Shown here in pieces: positions 1-10,209 of a stretch of 64,000 bases of DNA. Each line of letters begins with the position of its first letter. Position 1 is the first letter of the stretch. The DNA is from Aphanomyces cochlioides (taxonomy: Eukaryota > Oomycota > Saprolegniomycetes > Saprolegniales > Verrucalvaceae). The notes under the pieces were generated by a model, which saw only the letters and a program-made list of their open reading frames with translations, did not search any database and had not been told where the DNA came from. The position numbers and the translations under genes were made by a program. The stretch is taken from NCBI GenBank assembly GCA_019828595.1, contig JAHQRK010000002.1, positions 2,418,001 through 2,482,000 on the forward strand, in the 5' to 3' direction.

Positions 1-697
1 AGTTTATCCAATTCGACATGAGTTTGGTTTCAGTTCCAATGCTTTGATGAATATTATTCCTCGCTTTGTGTTTCCAAAGAAATCATCACAATGCTTTAAG
101 TTGTTTGTGATATCCATCGGTCAATCCAGACACGAAGCAAACACAAAGATGCTAGTAGAACAACTAGCCATACTAGATTAGTGGTTATACCATTATTTGT
201 ATGCACATACTTTATTCAAGTTCAAAAGGGTAGGACAAATAAAAAAGGGGTGGGATGTTTAAAGTCTCCCCCGGAAATGCTCAGGCATGAGCTCCAAATG
301 TTCTCTCTCCTTCGCAGAGTTGCATGGGATTGACGCAAAACCATACATCAAGTAGCTTGACATCTCTTTGGAGATGCTTTGGAAAAACGCAGACGCTGGC
401 AGTCGTGGTAATGAAAGCGGTGCGTGGTGACGTTCCTGGCGTCGATCTCAAAGAAATGCGAACAAGATAATATCTTGTTCGCATGGTATCTTGTTCGATG
501 GTCATATTATGACCATCGCCAAACAGATGGAAGGCGCATGGATACAAGACATCAACGCAGAGTACAGAGCCAACTTGGAGCAGTAGCAGGAGAAGAGAGG
601 GAAAAGAAGTTGAACGCGTTTGGAAGCATCATGCAACTCTGGAACGATTGCTGAGATGCAATCCTTGGACTTATGTGCACATTCCATGGTCGCGACA
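1..697. other. Region without a supported gene
   Basis: Short overlapping frames occur on both strands, but none has a recognisable domain, conserved composition or convincing splice pattern. It lies downstream of the LRR/IQ gene on the minus strand and probably holds its 3' untranslated region plus spacer. A short inverted repeat (AGATAATATCTTGTTCGCAT region, about 463-498) repeats CAAGATAATATCTTG-type sequence; its meaning is unknown. Confidence 0.4.
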
Positions 698-3077
698 TTA
701 GAATGGCTGCTCAAAGAATGGCAAGACGGAGAGGAAGTTGATGCCGCCGTGTGTATGCTTGTCTTCGTGCAACGGGTTCGCGACCGTGACAATGTCAATT
801 TGACTGGGTTGTCTGTTGTGACAAGGAGCTTCAACTTGACCACGCTCTCGAGTAACTGGGCTACAAACATCAGCGACCAGGGGGCGTTGGACAAAGATGA
901 GCTGTTTCAGCGCAGCGAGTTCTTCCCGCAGGGCCAAGATTTCACGCGCATTGACGTCGCACTGGGAGCAGGACAATGTCGTCTTCATCCCCTCTTGAAA
1001 GGCGGTGTCCATGGCGTGGCAAGATTTCAAGGGCTTTGGTAGCAATGGAAAAGCTCTCCGAGCGATTTTACCTCGCCATCTCGCCTTGACATGGCCTCAG
1101 CTGACAATATTCATATGGCGCCTACCTGCAGCCGCACGATTGTACGTAGGAATTGTCGATGGGCACTGGCTTCGGCAGCTCTCTGAGTGCTTTGCACTTG
1201 ATTCCAGAGCTCGATCATGGCTTCGTCTTGGATTGAGAATCGCCGCTCGAGTTTTCTCACTCGGTGCGATACATCTTGCAAGCTGCGAAGCATTTTCAAT
1301 GCCACAGCTGATGGTGTACGTTTCCCATGCATCCTACGGTCGCCCCGCCCGTTAGCTCTGCCTACCAGATACAATTCCCACCACAAGTGTCGTTGGCGCA
1401 AGATATATCCCCGCCAGTGCCGCTGGATTTGAATCGCGGCGTTGTTCAGCATCTTCCAACGACAAAGACGGAGTCTTGTAAAATATCCCCGAGCGATTGC
1501 CTAGCCCAGCATTTAACGCGATGAACTCCATCAATGATGTCCTACTTGAATCGATTGAGCATAGATGTGGAAGACGCGCCTCTCTGGGGGAATCCCTCGC
1601 CTTGGAATCATACACGACGAAGCATGTACCGGCCGTGACATCCACGCATGAGGAGCACGCTGGGCTGGTCGGTCTTTTTTAGGCAGCCGACGTCGTGCCC
1701 TTGCCCCTCGGTAGTGCTTCTACAATGACAACATCGCTCAGCGAAAGCGCTTTTGAGTCTACCTGAATGCAAACTGCGCTCTTTTCTCGTAGCCACTGCT
1801 CTCGTTTGACCCAGACCTTCGTGGCAAAGCCTAAGTCCTCTCAAAAGTTGAGAGGTTTACCTTCATGTACTTGCGCATTTGCTGGACGTTCTCTTGCAAA
1901 GCATGGAGTTCTTTTTGGAGCTCGTTTGTCCTTGAGCTTCTCTTCGCATTGTTGCTTGGTGGTAGGAAGGTGCTCACATGAGCGAGTGGAGGCTCGTCAA
2001 GCGCATGGCTTTAGTCTTTCGTCATCAATCAAGGAAATGACACGACTACGTACTCTATTTCAGGGGAAGGTTGATCAGCGTAGTCGAGCTGAGACTTGTC
2101 ATAATGGTATCGCAGAGTCTTGTCTCGACTGTCTTGTTTTTCGTTTTGCCAGCGCTGTCGCTCCTTCTGCTCTTGCTGAGAACGTTCAAGAAGGGTCTGC
2201 TTCCAAAGTTGAATCTTGGCTTCGCGATTCATCATGTCAGTCTCGACTGGCAAACTTGGAGTCGGTGCACGCAGGATAGGAGCTCCATCAAGCATCACAA
2301 GTTTTGGAAATATCGTGGTCAATGCAGTGGTTGCATGAGGAGAGCCAAGCAGACACCTATTGCCAGCCAGCTCGAGGCTCTCCAATGCAGTCAAATGACG
2401 CTGACAGGATTCCAAGCAAGCCAACTACGAGAAGAAGTATAGTTACACGTAGTAGTAGAACCCACTTACATGTTCAATATCGTTGTGGGCGAGCTTCAAA
2501 TGACGCAAGTTCGTGGGTAGAACAGTGTGTAAGTTGCGAAAGGCACGAAGTTGATTCTCGTTGAGGTTTAACACCTAAGCCCTCAAAGACGATGACGCGC
2601 AAGTGAGAAAGTACCTCCAAGTGAATGAGCGGCAAGAATCGTGGCCACACGTCGATGCTGTTAGCTGAAGCATCGATGTATGTGAGAGCTGTGTTGAGTT
2701 GCAAGGCGTCGATGTCGGTTAATGCATTGTCTGCAATTTCAAGATGTTCAAGTCGAACGAGGTGTTCAAGTCCATCAAGGCTCGCAATGCTATTGTGGGA
2801 TAACTTCAACCACGCTAGCCCTTCTAGAGCATTAATTCCAAGCAGGGACACGATTTTGTTTGACGAGAGGTCAACCTGTATCGCCATGGAAGGTTATTAT
2901 CACAACGGCAAATTTTGACGTTTTTACCTGTTTCAAGCGCGAAAATCGCCCTATATTATGGAGGGAATGTATTCTGTTCGAAGCGAGCGACAAAGTCGCA
3001 ACGCGCTCATCTATTTCCTCCGGGATTTGCGCGTAGCCCCTGTGGGAAAGATCTACTTGGATAGGTGCCGCCGCCAT
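698..3077 (-). CDS. Leucine-rich-repeat and IQ-motif coiled-coil protein (CEP97/LRRIQ-like)
   Basis: Multi-exon minus-strand gene starting at the ATG at 3077. The first exons encode SDS22-type leucine-rich repeats (VDLSSNKIVSLLGI, LKLSHNSIASLDGL, LEIADNALTDIDAL). One clear intron is 2876..2927. An LRR cap with LELAGN follows, then a charged helical stretch (QEQKERQRWQNEKQ, near 2090-2180), an IQ calmodulin-binding motif (AAIQIQRHWRGYILRQR, near 1390-1450) and a C-terminal coiled coil ending at the TAA at 698. Exons downstream of 2029 are less certain; stops between frames show several more introns. LRR plus IQ plus coiled coil is the architecture of centriolar/ciliary proteins such as CEP97 and the LRRIQ group, so a role at the basal body of zoospores is an inference. 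The fold assignment is firm, the orthology is not. Confidence 0.6.
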
Positions 3078-3126
3078 GTTGTATCTTCTCGAGCAAGCGT
3101 TTATGTGATTGGTTGAACCTTATTCG

Positions 3127-3235
3127 GAATCCGGATAATACAATTTATCCGGTTATTGGGGTTGGTATCCGAATTCCGGATAAATGAATCCTTGTGGCAG
3201 CATTCATACGGATAATGCATATATTATCCGGATAG
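3127..3235. promoter_or_regulatory. Cluster of TATCCGGATA-type palindromic motifs
   Basis: ATCCGGATAA at 3129, TATCCGG at 3146, TTCCGGATAA from 3174 and TTATCCGGATA at 3224 lie 50-160 bp upstream of the LRR/IQ start codon (3077, minus strand). They also lie just past the stop of the MTFP1-like gene. The same palindrome recurs before other start codons in the window, which suggests a promoter element; binding is unproven. Confidence 0.4.
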
Positions 3236-3242
3236 GAAGGCA

Positions 3243-3871
3243 TCACTCGGTGTCCTGGAAGATGTCCTTGGACCAGATACGCGTCGTGTTGTCCATGGCA
3301 TAGTCGACAAAGGAATCGATGGGATGGATGATCAACGGAATAACGCCAAGGCCGACGCACGTAGGGCCCCACTTGAGCAGCGCTGGATTTTTCACCACTT
3401 GCTTGGAGACATGCACGGTCAATGCGACCTGCAACCATCATTGAGAATATCAATGCGACAAATTCTGACATACCGTCCGGTTGATCACAAAGCCTGGTAT
3501 CGCCACGCTCGCCTACAACACACACAGTCAAAGAGGGTGCAAAGCGACCGTCCACGTACAAAGCCTTGCCAGATGAGCGTGTCGACGGCAGCATTGATCG
3601 CGTGCAACTGTTTGCCGCCTGATTTTGAGAACGCTTGCTGCCCCTTGTCGTACGTATCACCGAGGACGTATGCTATCGCGGCGGCGTACGAGGGGACAAC
3701 GAGGCGTGGGAAAAGCGGGCGGAACGATTCACCCAATTCATTCGCATACCCAAGGTATCGCACGGGACTGTCGCGCCAAATGTCCGTTGTCTTGGAAGGC
3801 TGTGCTGCGTCGGGGGCCGAGTTGCCGTCGGTCATATTGGGAATGTCGTTGGCTGTATCGCGTTCGTTCAC
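3243..3871 (-). CDS. Mitochondrial fission process protein 1 (MTFP1/MTP18)-like
   Basis: Three exons fit exactly: 3560..3871, 3474..3512 and 3243..3428, giving 178 aa; the introns 3513..3559 and 3429..3473 are GT-AG. Recognisable MTFP1 core: DIWRDSPVRYLGYANELGESFRP near residues 31-53, followed by FPRLVVPSYAAAIAYVLGDTYDKG, then AINAAVDTLIWQGFASVAIPGFVINRT and a C-terminal segment with HPIDSFVDYAMDN. In animals MTFP1 is a small inner mitochondrial membrane protein that affects fission and inner-membrane integrity, and a similar location is likely here. The hydrophobic segments fit a multi-pass membrane protein. The first 25 residues are polar and not a typical presequence. The gene lies between the LRR/IQ gene, whose start is about 165 bp past this stop, and an unknown gene upstream on the same strand. 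Confidence 0.85.
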
Positions 3872-4089
3872 TTGATTGGATCACTGTGGACCAATACGGC
3901 TGGCGCATTGGATGTGGCTTCAAGTTGGACATCGCGCAGACAGCTCAACTTGGGGGACGAGCTGACTGCCACGTCGTCTGGCGAGAACGATTCGACAGCC
4001 CTTTGCAATCATCAACAAGTTGCCAGGTGCAACAAGAGATCAAAGGAGAAGGAGATGGGCCATGAAAATTTTCTCGCGAGATTGGACAA

Positions 4090-4515
4090 TCAAGAAGCTG
4101 CGTCAACTTTGTATCGTTGTAGCATCTTTCTTTCTTCCTCACCAAATCTCGCTTGACAATCCAACCCTGTACAAGTTGTTGCCATATATTGAGCGCCGAC
4201 GTTCCCGACAGCGAGGAGAGAAAAGCCGTCTTTGTCGCCGAGTAAGAACTCTGTCATGGATTGGATGTCCATGAAATGATGATCAAGTTGAAACTCCAAA
4301 ACTGATATCTTTCAGTGCCTGTCCTATACACGCAAGGATTCCATGAGCACGACAAGCTTGTCCTCTCCATGACCTAGCGATGAGACGACACAGAGCGGGA
4401 AAGATTCAAGCTTGAGGCCGCGTCGACAGAGTCCAAGGGCAGCATCTTGTTGTCCCTGGAGGAGATATTCTTGTGAGAATTTATCGAGTGAACTGTGAAA
4501 TTTTATATTTTCCAT
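4090..4515 (-). CDS. Small protein of unknown function
   Basis: Two exons, 4332..4515 and 4090..4301, join in frame to 131 aa through a 30-nt GT-AG intron (4302..4331), which is at the lower limit for any eukaryote and should be treated with care. The protein is soluble-looking, with a central hydrophobic stretch (FSLLAVGNVGAQYMATTC) and a charged C-terminus (GEEERKMLQRYK). I do not recognise the family. Its ATG lies 105 bp from that of the divergently transcribed ankyrin gene, so the two would share a promoter region. An alternative is that the second exon alone is part of a longer transcript. Confidence 0.45.
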
Positions 4516-4620
4516 GGATTTTTCGGAAGAAACTCACCGCATAGTTTAATGCAATCAGTTGCAGTATGGCTACTTTTATCTCACATTTTTCAAATATCCA
4601 TTCAACGGAGAAAGACCGTT

Positions 4621-5751
4621 ATGGAAAGATTTCAGAGCGAGAATTGCAGTTGGCAATTTTCTCCATCGACGCAAGAGATGCAAGTGCTATCGAACCGCGA
4701 ACTTCTGAGCAATATCCTCGACTTCCAGCCGGGCGTATGCTATCAAGTGCGACCGTTCCTCCACTCGTACAAGATGCTATCGATGGGCGTCACGATGACC
4801 ATGGCGAATCAATTTTTGGCCGATGCGCAAGGACTATCGAACATGGAACGTCTTCGTCGACACAGCCAGATGCGTCAAGTGCGAGATATGTCGTTGAAGA
4901 AGCAAGAAGACCTTCTCGTGCAAGCCATCGACATGTTTGGAACGCAATTTCTGCGCCGTGTCTTACTCTCGGACCCACATTTACTCGGTCAGTCGTTCCT
5001 CCATCTTGCAATTGAACTGGGTTTGTTGCAAGTCGTCGAGTTTTACCATGCGTGTATTCCAACGAGCTTTTCAGTTTCTGCCATGGATTTCGCAGCGACA
5101 CACGGCCATCTTCGAATAGTTCAATTCCTGCACAGCAATCGCACAGAAGGATGCACTACCTTGGCCATGGACCGTGCCACTGCGAATGAACATTTTGCAG
5201 TTCTCAGATGGCTGCACACAAACCGAACAGAAGGATGTACGGTGGATGCGATGAATTCTGCTGCAGCCCGTGGCTGGCTTCAAGGTGTCGAATGGCTCCA
5301 TCAAAATCGAACTGAAGGGTGCACGACAGCAGCTATGGACAAGGCAGCTCGTCATGGACATTTGGAAGTTGTGAAATGGCTGCATGCGAACCGCAACGAA
5401 GGATGCACGACTGGAGCGATGGACGGTGGTGCTCAAAGTGGACATTATCACATTGTCGAATGGCTTCATGTAAATCGAACTGAAGGGTGCACGATTGAAG
5501 CCATGGATCGAGCTTGTGAATCTGGCCATTTGGATGTCGTACGCTTTCTTGGCACTTATCGGCACGAAGGTTGGTCTGCGTACGCCATGGCCGCGGCAAT
5601 TCGAAATGACCACCTTGAAATTGTTAAATACCTCCACGAAGAAAAACGAGTGGCTTTTCCCCCGATGCATGTGAACTCGACGTTCAGTGCCGATATGCTC
5701 TCATACATCCAAAGCCGACGGCACCGACGGGCCTTTGCATCGAATTTGTAG
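4621..5751 (+). CDS. Ankyrin-repeat protein of the oomycete WLHxNRTEGCT type
   Basis: An uninterrupted frame of 376 aa from the ATG at 4621 (MERFQSENCS). An in-frame ATG at 4549 would add 24 residues that look like hydrophobic upstream noise. The N-terminal 140 residues are helical without a known domain. From about residue 155 there are six to seven ankyrin-like repeats of about 28-33 residues with the core GHLxVVxWLHxNRTEGCTxxAMDxAA, the last ones more diverged (YRHEGWSAYAM, NDHLEIVKYLH). Such ankyrin proteins form large families in Saprolegniales and other oomycetes; their partners are unknown and a protein-binding scaffold is the only safe inference. There are no introns, signal peptide or membrane segments. 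Confidence 0.85.
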   Translation: MERFQSENCSWQFSPSTQEMQVLSNRELLSNILDFQPGVCYQVRPFLHSYKMLSMGVTMTMANQFLADAQGLSNMERLRRHSQMRQVRDMSLKKQEDLLVQAIDMFGTQFLRRVLLSDPHLLGQSFLHLAIELGLLQVVEFYHACIPTSFSVSAMDFAATHGHLRIVQFLHSNRTEGCTTLAMDRATANEHFAVLRWLHTNRTEGCTVDAMNSAAARGWLQGVEWLHQNRTEGCTTAAMDKAARHGHLEVVKWLHANRNEGCTTGAMDGGAQSGHYHIVEWLHVNRTEGCTIEAMDRACESGHLDVVRFLGTYRHEGWSAYAMAAAIRNDHLEIVKYLHEEKRVAFPPMHVNSTFSADMLSYIQSRRHRRAFASNL

Positions 5752-5929
5752 CATGCACATCATAATTTACAATAATCTTATCTCCTTTGCTTCGTTGCCA
5801 CTGGTGGTGCACACAAAGACATGAGGATCAACGCCAAGGGAACAGATGAAGGCGATGAATGCCATTGATTATCAAATGCATTAGAGGTCTCCCTTCGTAC
5901 AAGCAACGTCGATGTATCGCCAACCCCAC

Positions 5930-6690
5930 TTAAAAGCTTGGGATCAAGACAGTGCTGGCAGAATTGCATGTATCCTCGTTCAAAACGGCGGCTGAGCACT
6001 GTCGCTGGATAGTAGGAAGGTTGTTGCTGTCTTTGTCGAGGCAGGTATACACTTGAGAGAGTCGATTGCCCTTGCTGCATTGAAGTGCAGCATACTTGGG
6101 ACCGCCATATGCGTTGCGAATGGCAGATGCGGAGACTGCTTGGCCGACGTTTTGGACTATAAAGTCGGGCGTGCCTTGCTTTTGAATCTTGTCGATGGCA
6201 GATTTGAAAAACGTGACTTGGTCCAAGCCACTGCACGTCCCATGACGTTTCCACTCGTGGTCCCAAAATCTACATTATGTGTCATGCAGCCATGGCAAGC
6301 AATTACGTACGAGTCATAAAGCGACGTGTTGACGGCAACCTTGACGTTCGGCCAGTATTGCAGGAGCACACCGTCGCCAATCGATTTGCGAACGTTGTCC
6401 GAGTCGAATACTTCCTTCGTGCAAAAGCCAGGGTGCGGCCCCTTTTCAAGTTCAGGCCATAAGCCGTGAATGGTGAAGTGCGATTCCCAGTACGGTTCAG
6501 GATTCGCGCACCCAGGATAGGACATGCCATGGCAGAATTCAGCTTGCCACGAATGCGCGAAGACGTAAAAGTCAAACTTCGTCGCAGCCGCATCGTATTG
6601 ATTTGCGAATACACGGGGATCTGCGTCCCAGACTTCAGATGCAGCGGCACTGGCGGCCAGCGCTACGACCAAGTTGCCCATTCGAGTCAT
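5930..6690 (-). CDS. Secreted ribonuclease T2 (copy 1)
   Basis: Exons 6311..6690 and 5930..6269 with a 41-nt intron (6270..6310) give 239 aa. A signal peptide is visible (MTRMGNLVVALAASAAASE). Both catalytic blocks of the T2 family are present: HFTIHGLWP and, immediately after the splice junction, FWDHEWKRHGTCSG, each supplying a catalytic histidine. Cysteines at conserved places (EFCHGMSYPGC, ALQC, YTC, DTCN) fit the disulfide pattern. RNase T2 enzymes cleave single-stranded RNA in secretory or vacuolar spaces; in oomycetes they serve nutrient scavenging or host interaction, and which applies here is not visible. The tandem neighbour at 7173..7976 is a close paralogue in the same orientation. 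A CCGGATAA element lies 16-26 bp upstream of the ATG. Confidence 0.93.
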
Positions 6691-6705
6691 TTCGAGGATC
6701 TTGAA

Positions 6706-6716
6706 ATTCCGGATAA
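6706..6716. promoter_or_regulatory. CCGGATAA element before RNase T2 copy 1
   Basis: ATTCCGGATAA lies 16 bp upstream of the start codon at 6690 (minus strand). The equivalent position before RNase T2 copy 2 has a perfect TTATCCGGATAA. Confidence 0.35.
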
Positions 6717-7172
6717 GATGCAAAAGATTGTCGGGTGGGGGAAGTGGACCATGAAGACTCGAGTCATCGCATTCCTGTCCAGTCCGCTGGGGAGAACAAA
6801 CGCCGTCCGATCAATGGCTAAGCATAATCGCGTAAGCAACGCAAGCTCAACGTTGCCAAGGCACTGCTGCGAAGAAAAGACATATATCCTGCAGTTCAAT
6901 GCCGTCGACCTCGGTTGAGCGTGCTGGCAATACAAACGCGTGGCGTCAAACAAGAATCTGACCCCATCACCAGCTTGTGCCACTTGTTTGCCGACGTCCC
7001 TTTGGTGTGGCTGTCGATTCATAAACGAGCGATCAATCGACGACAGGGAAAGAGTCCGCTATTGGCACTAGAGATCATAGATCTTATCTAATGCTTGGGC
7101 ATGGCTAAGGATATCCGTTGAGATCCTCAATGACATATCATGAACAAGCTCCTCAAGCGTCGCAGCAGTGAC

Positions 7173-7976
7173 TTAGAAGTTGGGAATCCAGATCCAGTAG
7201 GAAGTATTGCAGGTATCTCCAGTCAAGACGCTGGGTGGGCATGGCCGCCGAGTCGTCGGTCGGTTCTTCTTGCCTTTTTTGTAGCACGTGTACACTTCAG
7301 CGAGTCGATCTCCATTGCACTGAAGCGCAGCATACTTGGGACCACCAAACGCATTGCGAACGGCGTTTGAAGACACCAATTGACCGACGTTGTGCACGAT
7401 AAAGTCTGGCGTGCTATGCTCTTAAATCTTCTGAATGGCAGCTTTGAAGTAAGTGATTTGGTCGAGGCCACTGCACGTGCCATGGCGTTTCCACTCGTGG
7501 TCCCAAAATCTACAGATTGTGTCATGGTGGATGGGGACACAACGCACGAGTCGTATTGCGACGTATTGGCTGCTACCTTGACATTGGGCCAGTATTGCTC
7601 GAGCACCGACTCGCCGATGGTTGTGCGCACATAGTTCGAGTTGAAGGCTTCGCTGGTGCAAAAACCAGGATGCGATCCCTTTTCAACATCAGGCCATAGG
7701 CCGTGGATCGTGAAGTGCGTTTCCCAGTACGGCTCTGGATTTGCGCAACCTAGACTTGTCGACTAAGGAATGAGGGCATCATGGGGGGGTTTCATTACCA
7801 GGATATGACTTGCCATTGCAGAACTCTGCTTGCCACGAGTACGCAAAGACATAAAAGTCAAACTTCGCAGCGGCAGACTCACTTTGGGCCATGAATTCAT
7901 GAGGATGGGCGTCCCATACGTCCGTCGCACCAGTACTTCCTGCAAGCGCCACGGCCCATGTGGCCATTCGTGTCAT
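7173..7976 (-). pseudogene. Ribonuclease T2, copy 2, with in-frame stop
   Basis: Tandem paralogue of the gene at 5930..6690. Exons 7799..7976, 7548..7749 and 7173..7509 keep one continuous reading frame of 239 codons, but codon TAA at 7422..7424 interrupts it where copy 1 has CAA (after FKAAIQKI). The signal peptide (MTRMATWAVALAGSTGATD) and both active-site blocks (HFTIHGLWP and FWDHEWKRHGTCSG) lie before the stop. A product of about 155 aa could therefore still carry the catalytic histidines but would lack roughly 80 C-terminal residues with several conserved cysteines. The rest of the frame after the stop is well preserved, so the lesion is recent or read through. Intron 7750..7798 has no counterpart in copy 1. 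An in-frame ATG at 7991 is an alternative start. Confidence 0.85.
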
Positions 7977-7990
7977 ATCGACTATCTTCA

Positions 7991-8002
7991 TTATCCGGAT
8001 AA
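7991..8002. promoter_or_regulatory. Perfect TTATCCGGATAA palindrome before RNase T2 copy 2
   Basis: The 12-bp palindrome sits 15 bp upstream of the ATG at 7976 and touches the alternative ATG at 7991. It is the clearest single copy of the recurrent element and is placed as in the paralogous copy 1. Confidence 0.4.
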
Positions 8003-8838
8003 AGACATTATCACGTGACAAAGCACTCGACCACCATGTCAAAGTTGTAAGCCAATGCCATTAAAACTCTGCTTTCTAGCTTCTCTGGCTGAGCACTTGA
8101 ATAGTTTGTGAGAGCAGGATGTAAGCGATACGACGAGTAGAATTATATTACCAAGGAATAGCATTCAAATGCAAAGAAGAGAAACTCAATCCTCACTTGG
8201 ACCTCCCTACCAGCAAAGTCGAAAGGTTACCAACCTCGCGGTGGCTTTTTGCCACTGAGACTTTGTCCAGTGAATTCGTGAATTGTGTTTTAGATCAACT
8301 TCATTCGCATTTGTCAAACGCCATCTCCGTGCAGTCAGAAGCCTCTATCAATTCCACACATGAGGGCATTTACTGGCGAACAATATTGTCAATTCTGGCC
8401 AAATTTGCCGTTCGGTCGGTTTTCGAGTGATGTCCAAACCGTTCGAAGAATCGACGCTGCATTTTCATTGGTCAAAAGAAAATACAGTCTGCTCTTCGAG
8501 AAGGACCCCCATCAAATTATATACTACTCTGGAATTTACTGTTAACTAGGGTGAGGCCAGGGCTACGCCCCTGGGTGGAGCGTTTTGCTTTGGAAATAAC
8601 AAAGATTTGCTCACACACATGAAACGTTTGAAGCCATACTATGAATTTTGAATGTGATTCAGGCCCAGTTCGAAGTAAAAAAATAAGTTAACGCCGAGCA
8701 TTCTGATTGGCTACTGTTGACTGACGAATATTTTTTTTCGTCAGGAGATAAATCATGTCCTGACCAAAGTGTATATATTTGTAAGAACATGATAACGTTT
8801 GTTAGTTATGGATGAAGTTTTATGGAGTCCTGACTATT
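8003..8838. other. Intergenic spacer with a mariner terminal-repeat scar
   Basis: No gene is supported; short frames on the plus strand have no recognisable content. The only structure seen is a TA followed by a terminal-repeat sequence at 8522..8537, identical to the first bases of the mariner element at 55969. Confidence 0.4.
8522..8537 (+). repeat. Solo mariner-type terminal inverted repeat fragment
   Basis: TA plus CTACTCTGGAATTT, the exact TA target and first 14 bases of the terminal repeat of the element at 55969..57704. No opposite end was found nearby, so this is a remnant or part of a very diverged short non-autonomous copy. Confidence 0.55.
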
Positions 8839-10149
8839 CTAATGCTTCTTGATACACAATGTTTTTCGTGTAGATTCCAGGCAGTCCATCGTACTGTCCA
8901 TTGGCGACCAAGCTCCTTGGATTGTATAAGATCTCGGCCCACCGTTGCCGTGAATAATTTCTTGGGTACCAATAGATGTAAAGGCAAAGAGGGCGTTGTA
9001 CCGGCGAGTGTTATTGACAAACCCTCTGGTTTTCAACAAAGCAATGTATTCGCGAAACTCGGGTGTGTCAGGCCAGGTAGCAACAGGCAGCACTCGAGAG
9101 CCTCCACCGCAGCAGTCCTTTTCTTCGCCTGGCCAAACCTTCGCTTTGCAATGGCGGCAAATCGAACGCTGCTCAATAGTATGAAGAGGCACCAATGATT
9201 CATCGAAGTCATCGAAACTGACGCGTGCACTGTTGTGAGCACTCTTCTTCTTCGGGTGACCCTTGGGTTTATTCCGGAGACTTAATCCTTGCTCGCGAGG
9301 AGGTACATCAATCAAATCCACATCCACGTTTAGCGGAGGATCAGCATTTGCCAAGGCAAGTAATTGATTGTCAGTGTTGCAATCCACATTTCCATCGGAA
9401 ATATCTTCTTCCTTGGTTTCTTCTTCACGTCCTTCATTCATACGGTTAGGTTGTAGCGCAGCATAGATCCTTCGATTGTCAACTGTGCGCTCGCGATCTT
9501 CTTGCTCCTGAGCTGCCAGAATCTTGAGATGATGGTCACTTTGAGCGTGATAATGGATTCCGTCTTCTCCCTCTTTGGTTTCCTCTTCGTCGCTCTGATC
9601 CATGTCCGTATGGTGCAAAATGATGGCACCCCGCCCATGATTCGCAACCTCAGTGTTGTGCTTTTTTTCGCGAGCACGTTTGTTGTATTCCTCCTTCTTG
9701 GATCTTTTCATAGCCACCTCTTTGTCGAAGTCTTCCACGATAGCATGCCGTTTCTTTTCGCGAGCACGATTGTTGTACTCTGCCATTTTGGATTTTTCCA
9801 TTGCCACCTCTTCGTCGACTTCATCCAGGATAGCTTGCCGTTTCTTTTCGCGAGCAAGTTTGTTGTACTCCGCCTTGTTGGCCTTTCTCATAACCGCCTC
9901 GTCGTTAATATTGCCCTGATTCAAGGCATCGTCATCCACAGCCCAGCCATTAGCTCCAGTTGATTCGGACTCTTGTTCGGTAGCATGCACTTCATTCCGC
10001 TCTGCTTGCTTCCCAGGTTCGGAGTTATCGATCGCATGTCCTTGATTGTCATTGTCATGACTGCCATTGCCTTTGCCTTTCTTAGAGGCCGAGTAGTTGT
10101 TATTTTCTACGCAGAAAACTGCGTCAGACAAATGTTCATACAATAACAT
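8839..10149 (-). mobile_element. Truncated Helitron-type transposase ORF (N-terminal part)
   Basis: Continuous frame of 436 aa from the ATG at 10149 to TAG at 8839. The middle contains three to four copies of a basic repeat (KAEYNKLAREKKRQAI, KMAEYNNRAREKKRHAI, KKEEYNKRAREKKH), as often seen in the N-terminal part of Helitron proteins. The C-terminal third has the Cys-rich block CRHCKAKVWPGEEKDCC followed by LPV, and then RRYNALFAFTSIGTQE and YTIQG. This is the start of the Helitron-like N-terminal domain (Helitron_like_N family). The sequence then loses similarity and ends, so the Rep nuclease and PIF1-type helicase are missing. No Helitron 3' hairpin with CTRR was found next to it. The frame extends upstream to 10209 without an ATG. 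Confidence 0.62.
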
Positions 10150-10209
10150 CAACACAAAAATGATAATGTGATTGGGTCGTAAAAATACTGTGGATATGTG
10201 TCCCGCCAC

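Noticed and set aside
5071..5670. Long minus-strand frame opposite the ankyrin repeats
   Set aside because: It is the complement of regular repeat codons and has no domain; the plus-strand protein explains the open frame.
7173..7976. TAA reassigned as a glutamine codon
   Set aside because: Other genes in the window end at TAA (for example at 44525 and 5930), so a nuclear code change is not supported.
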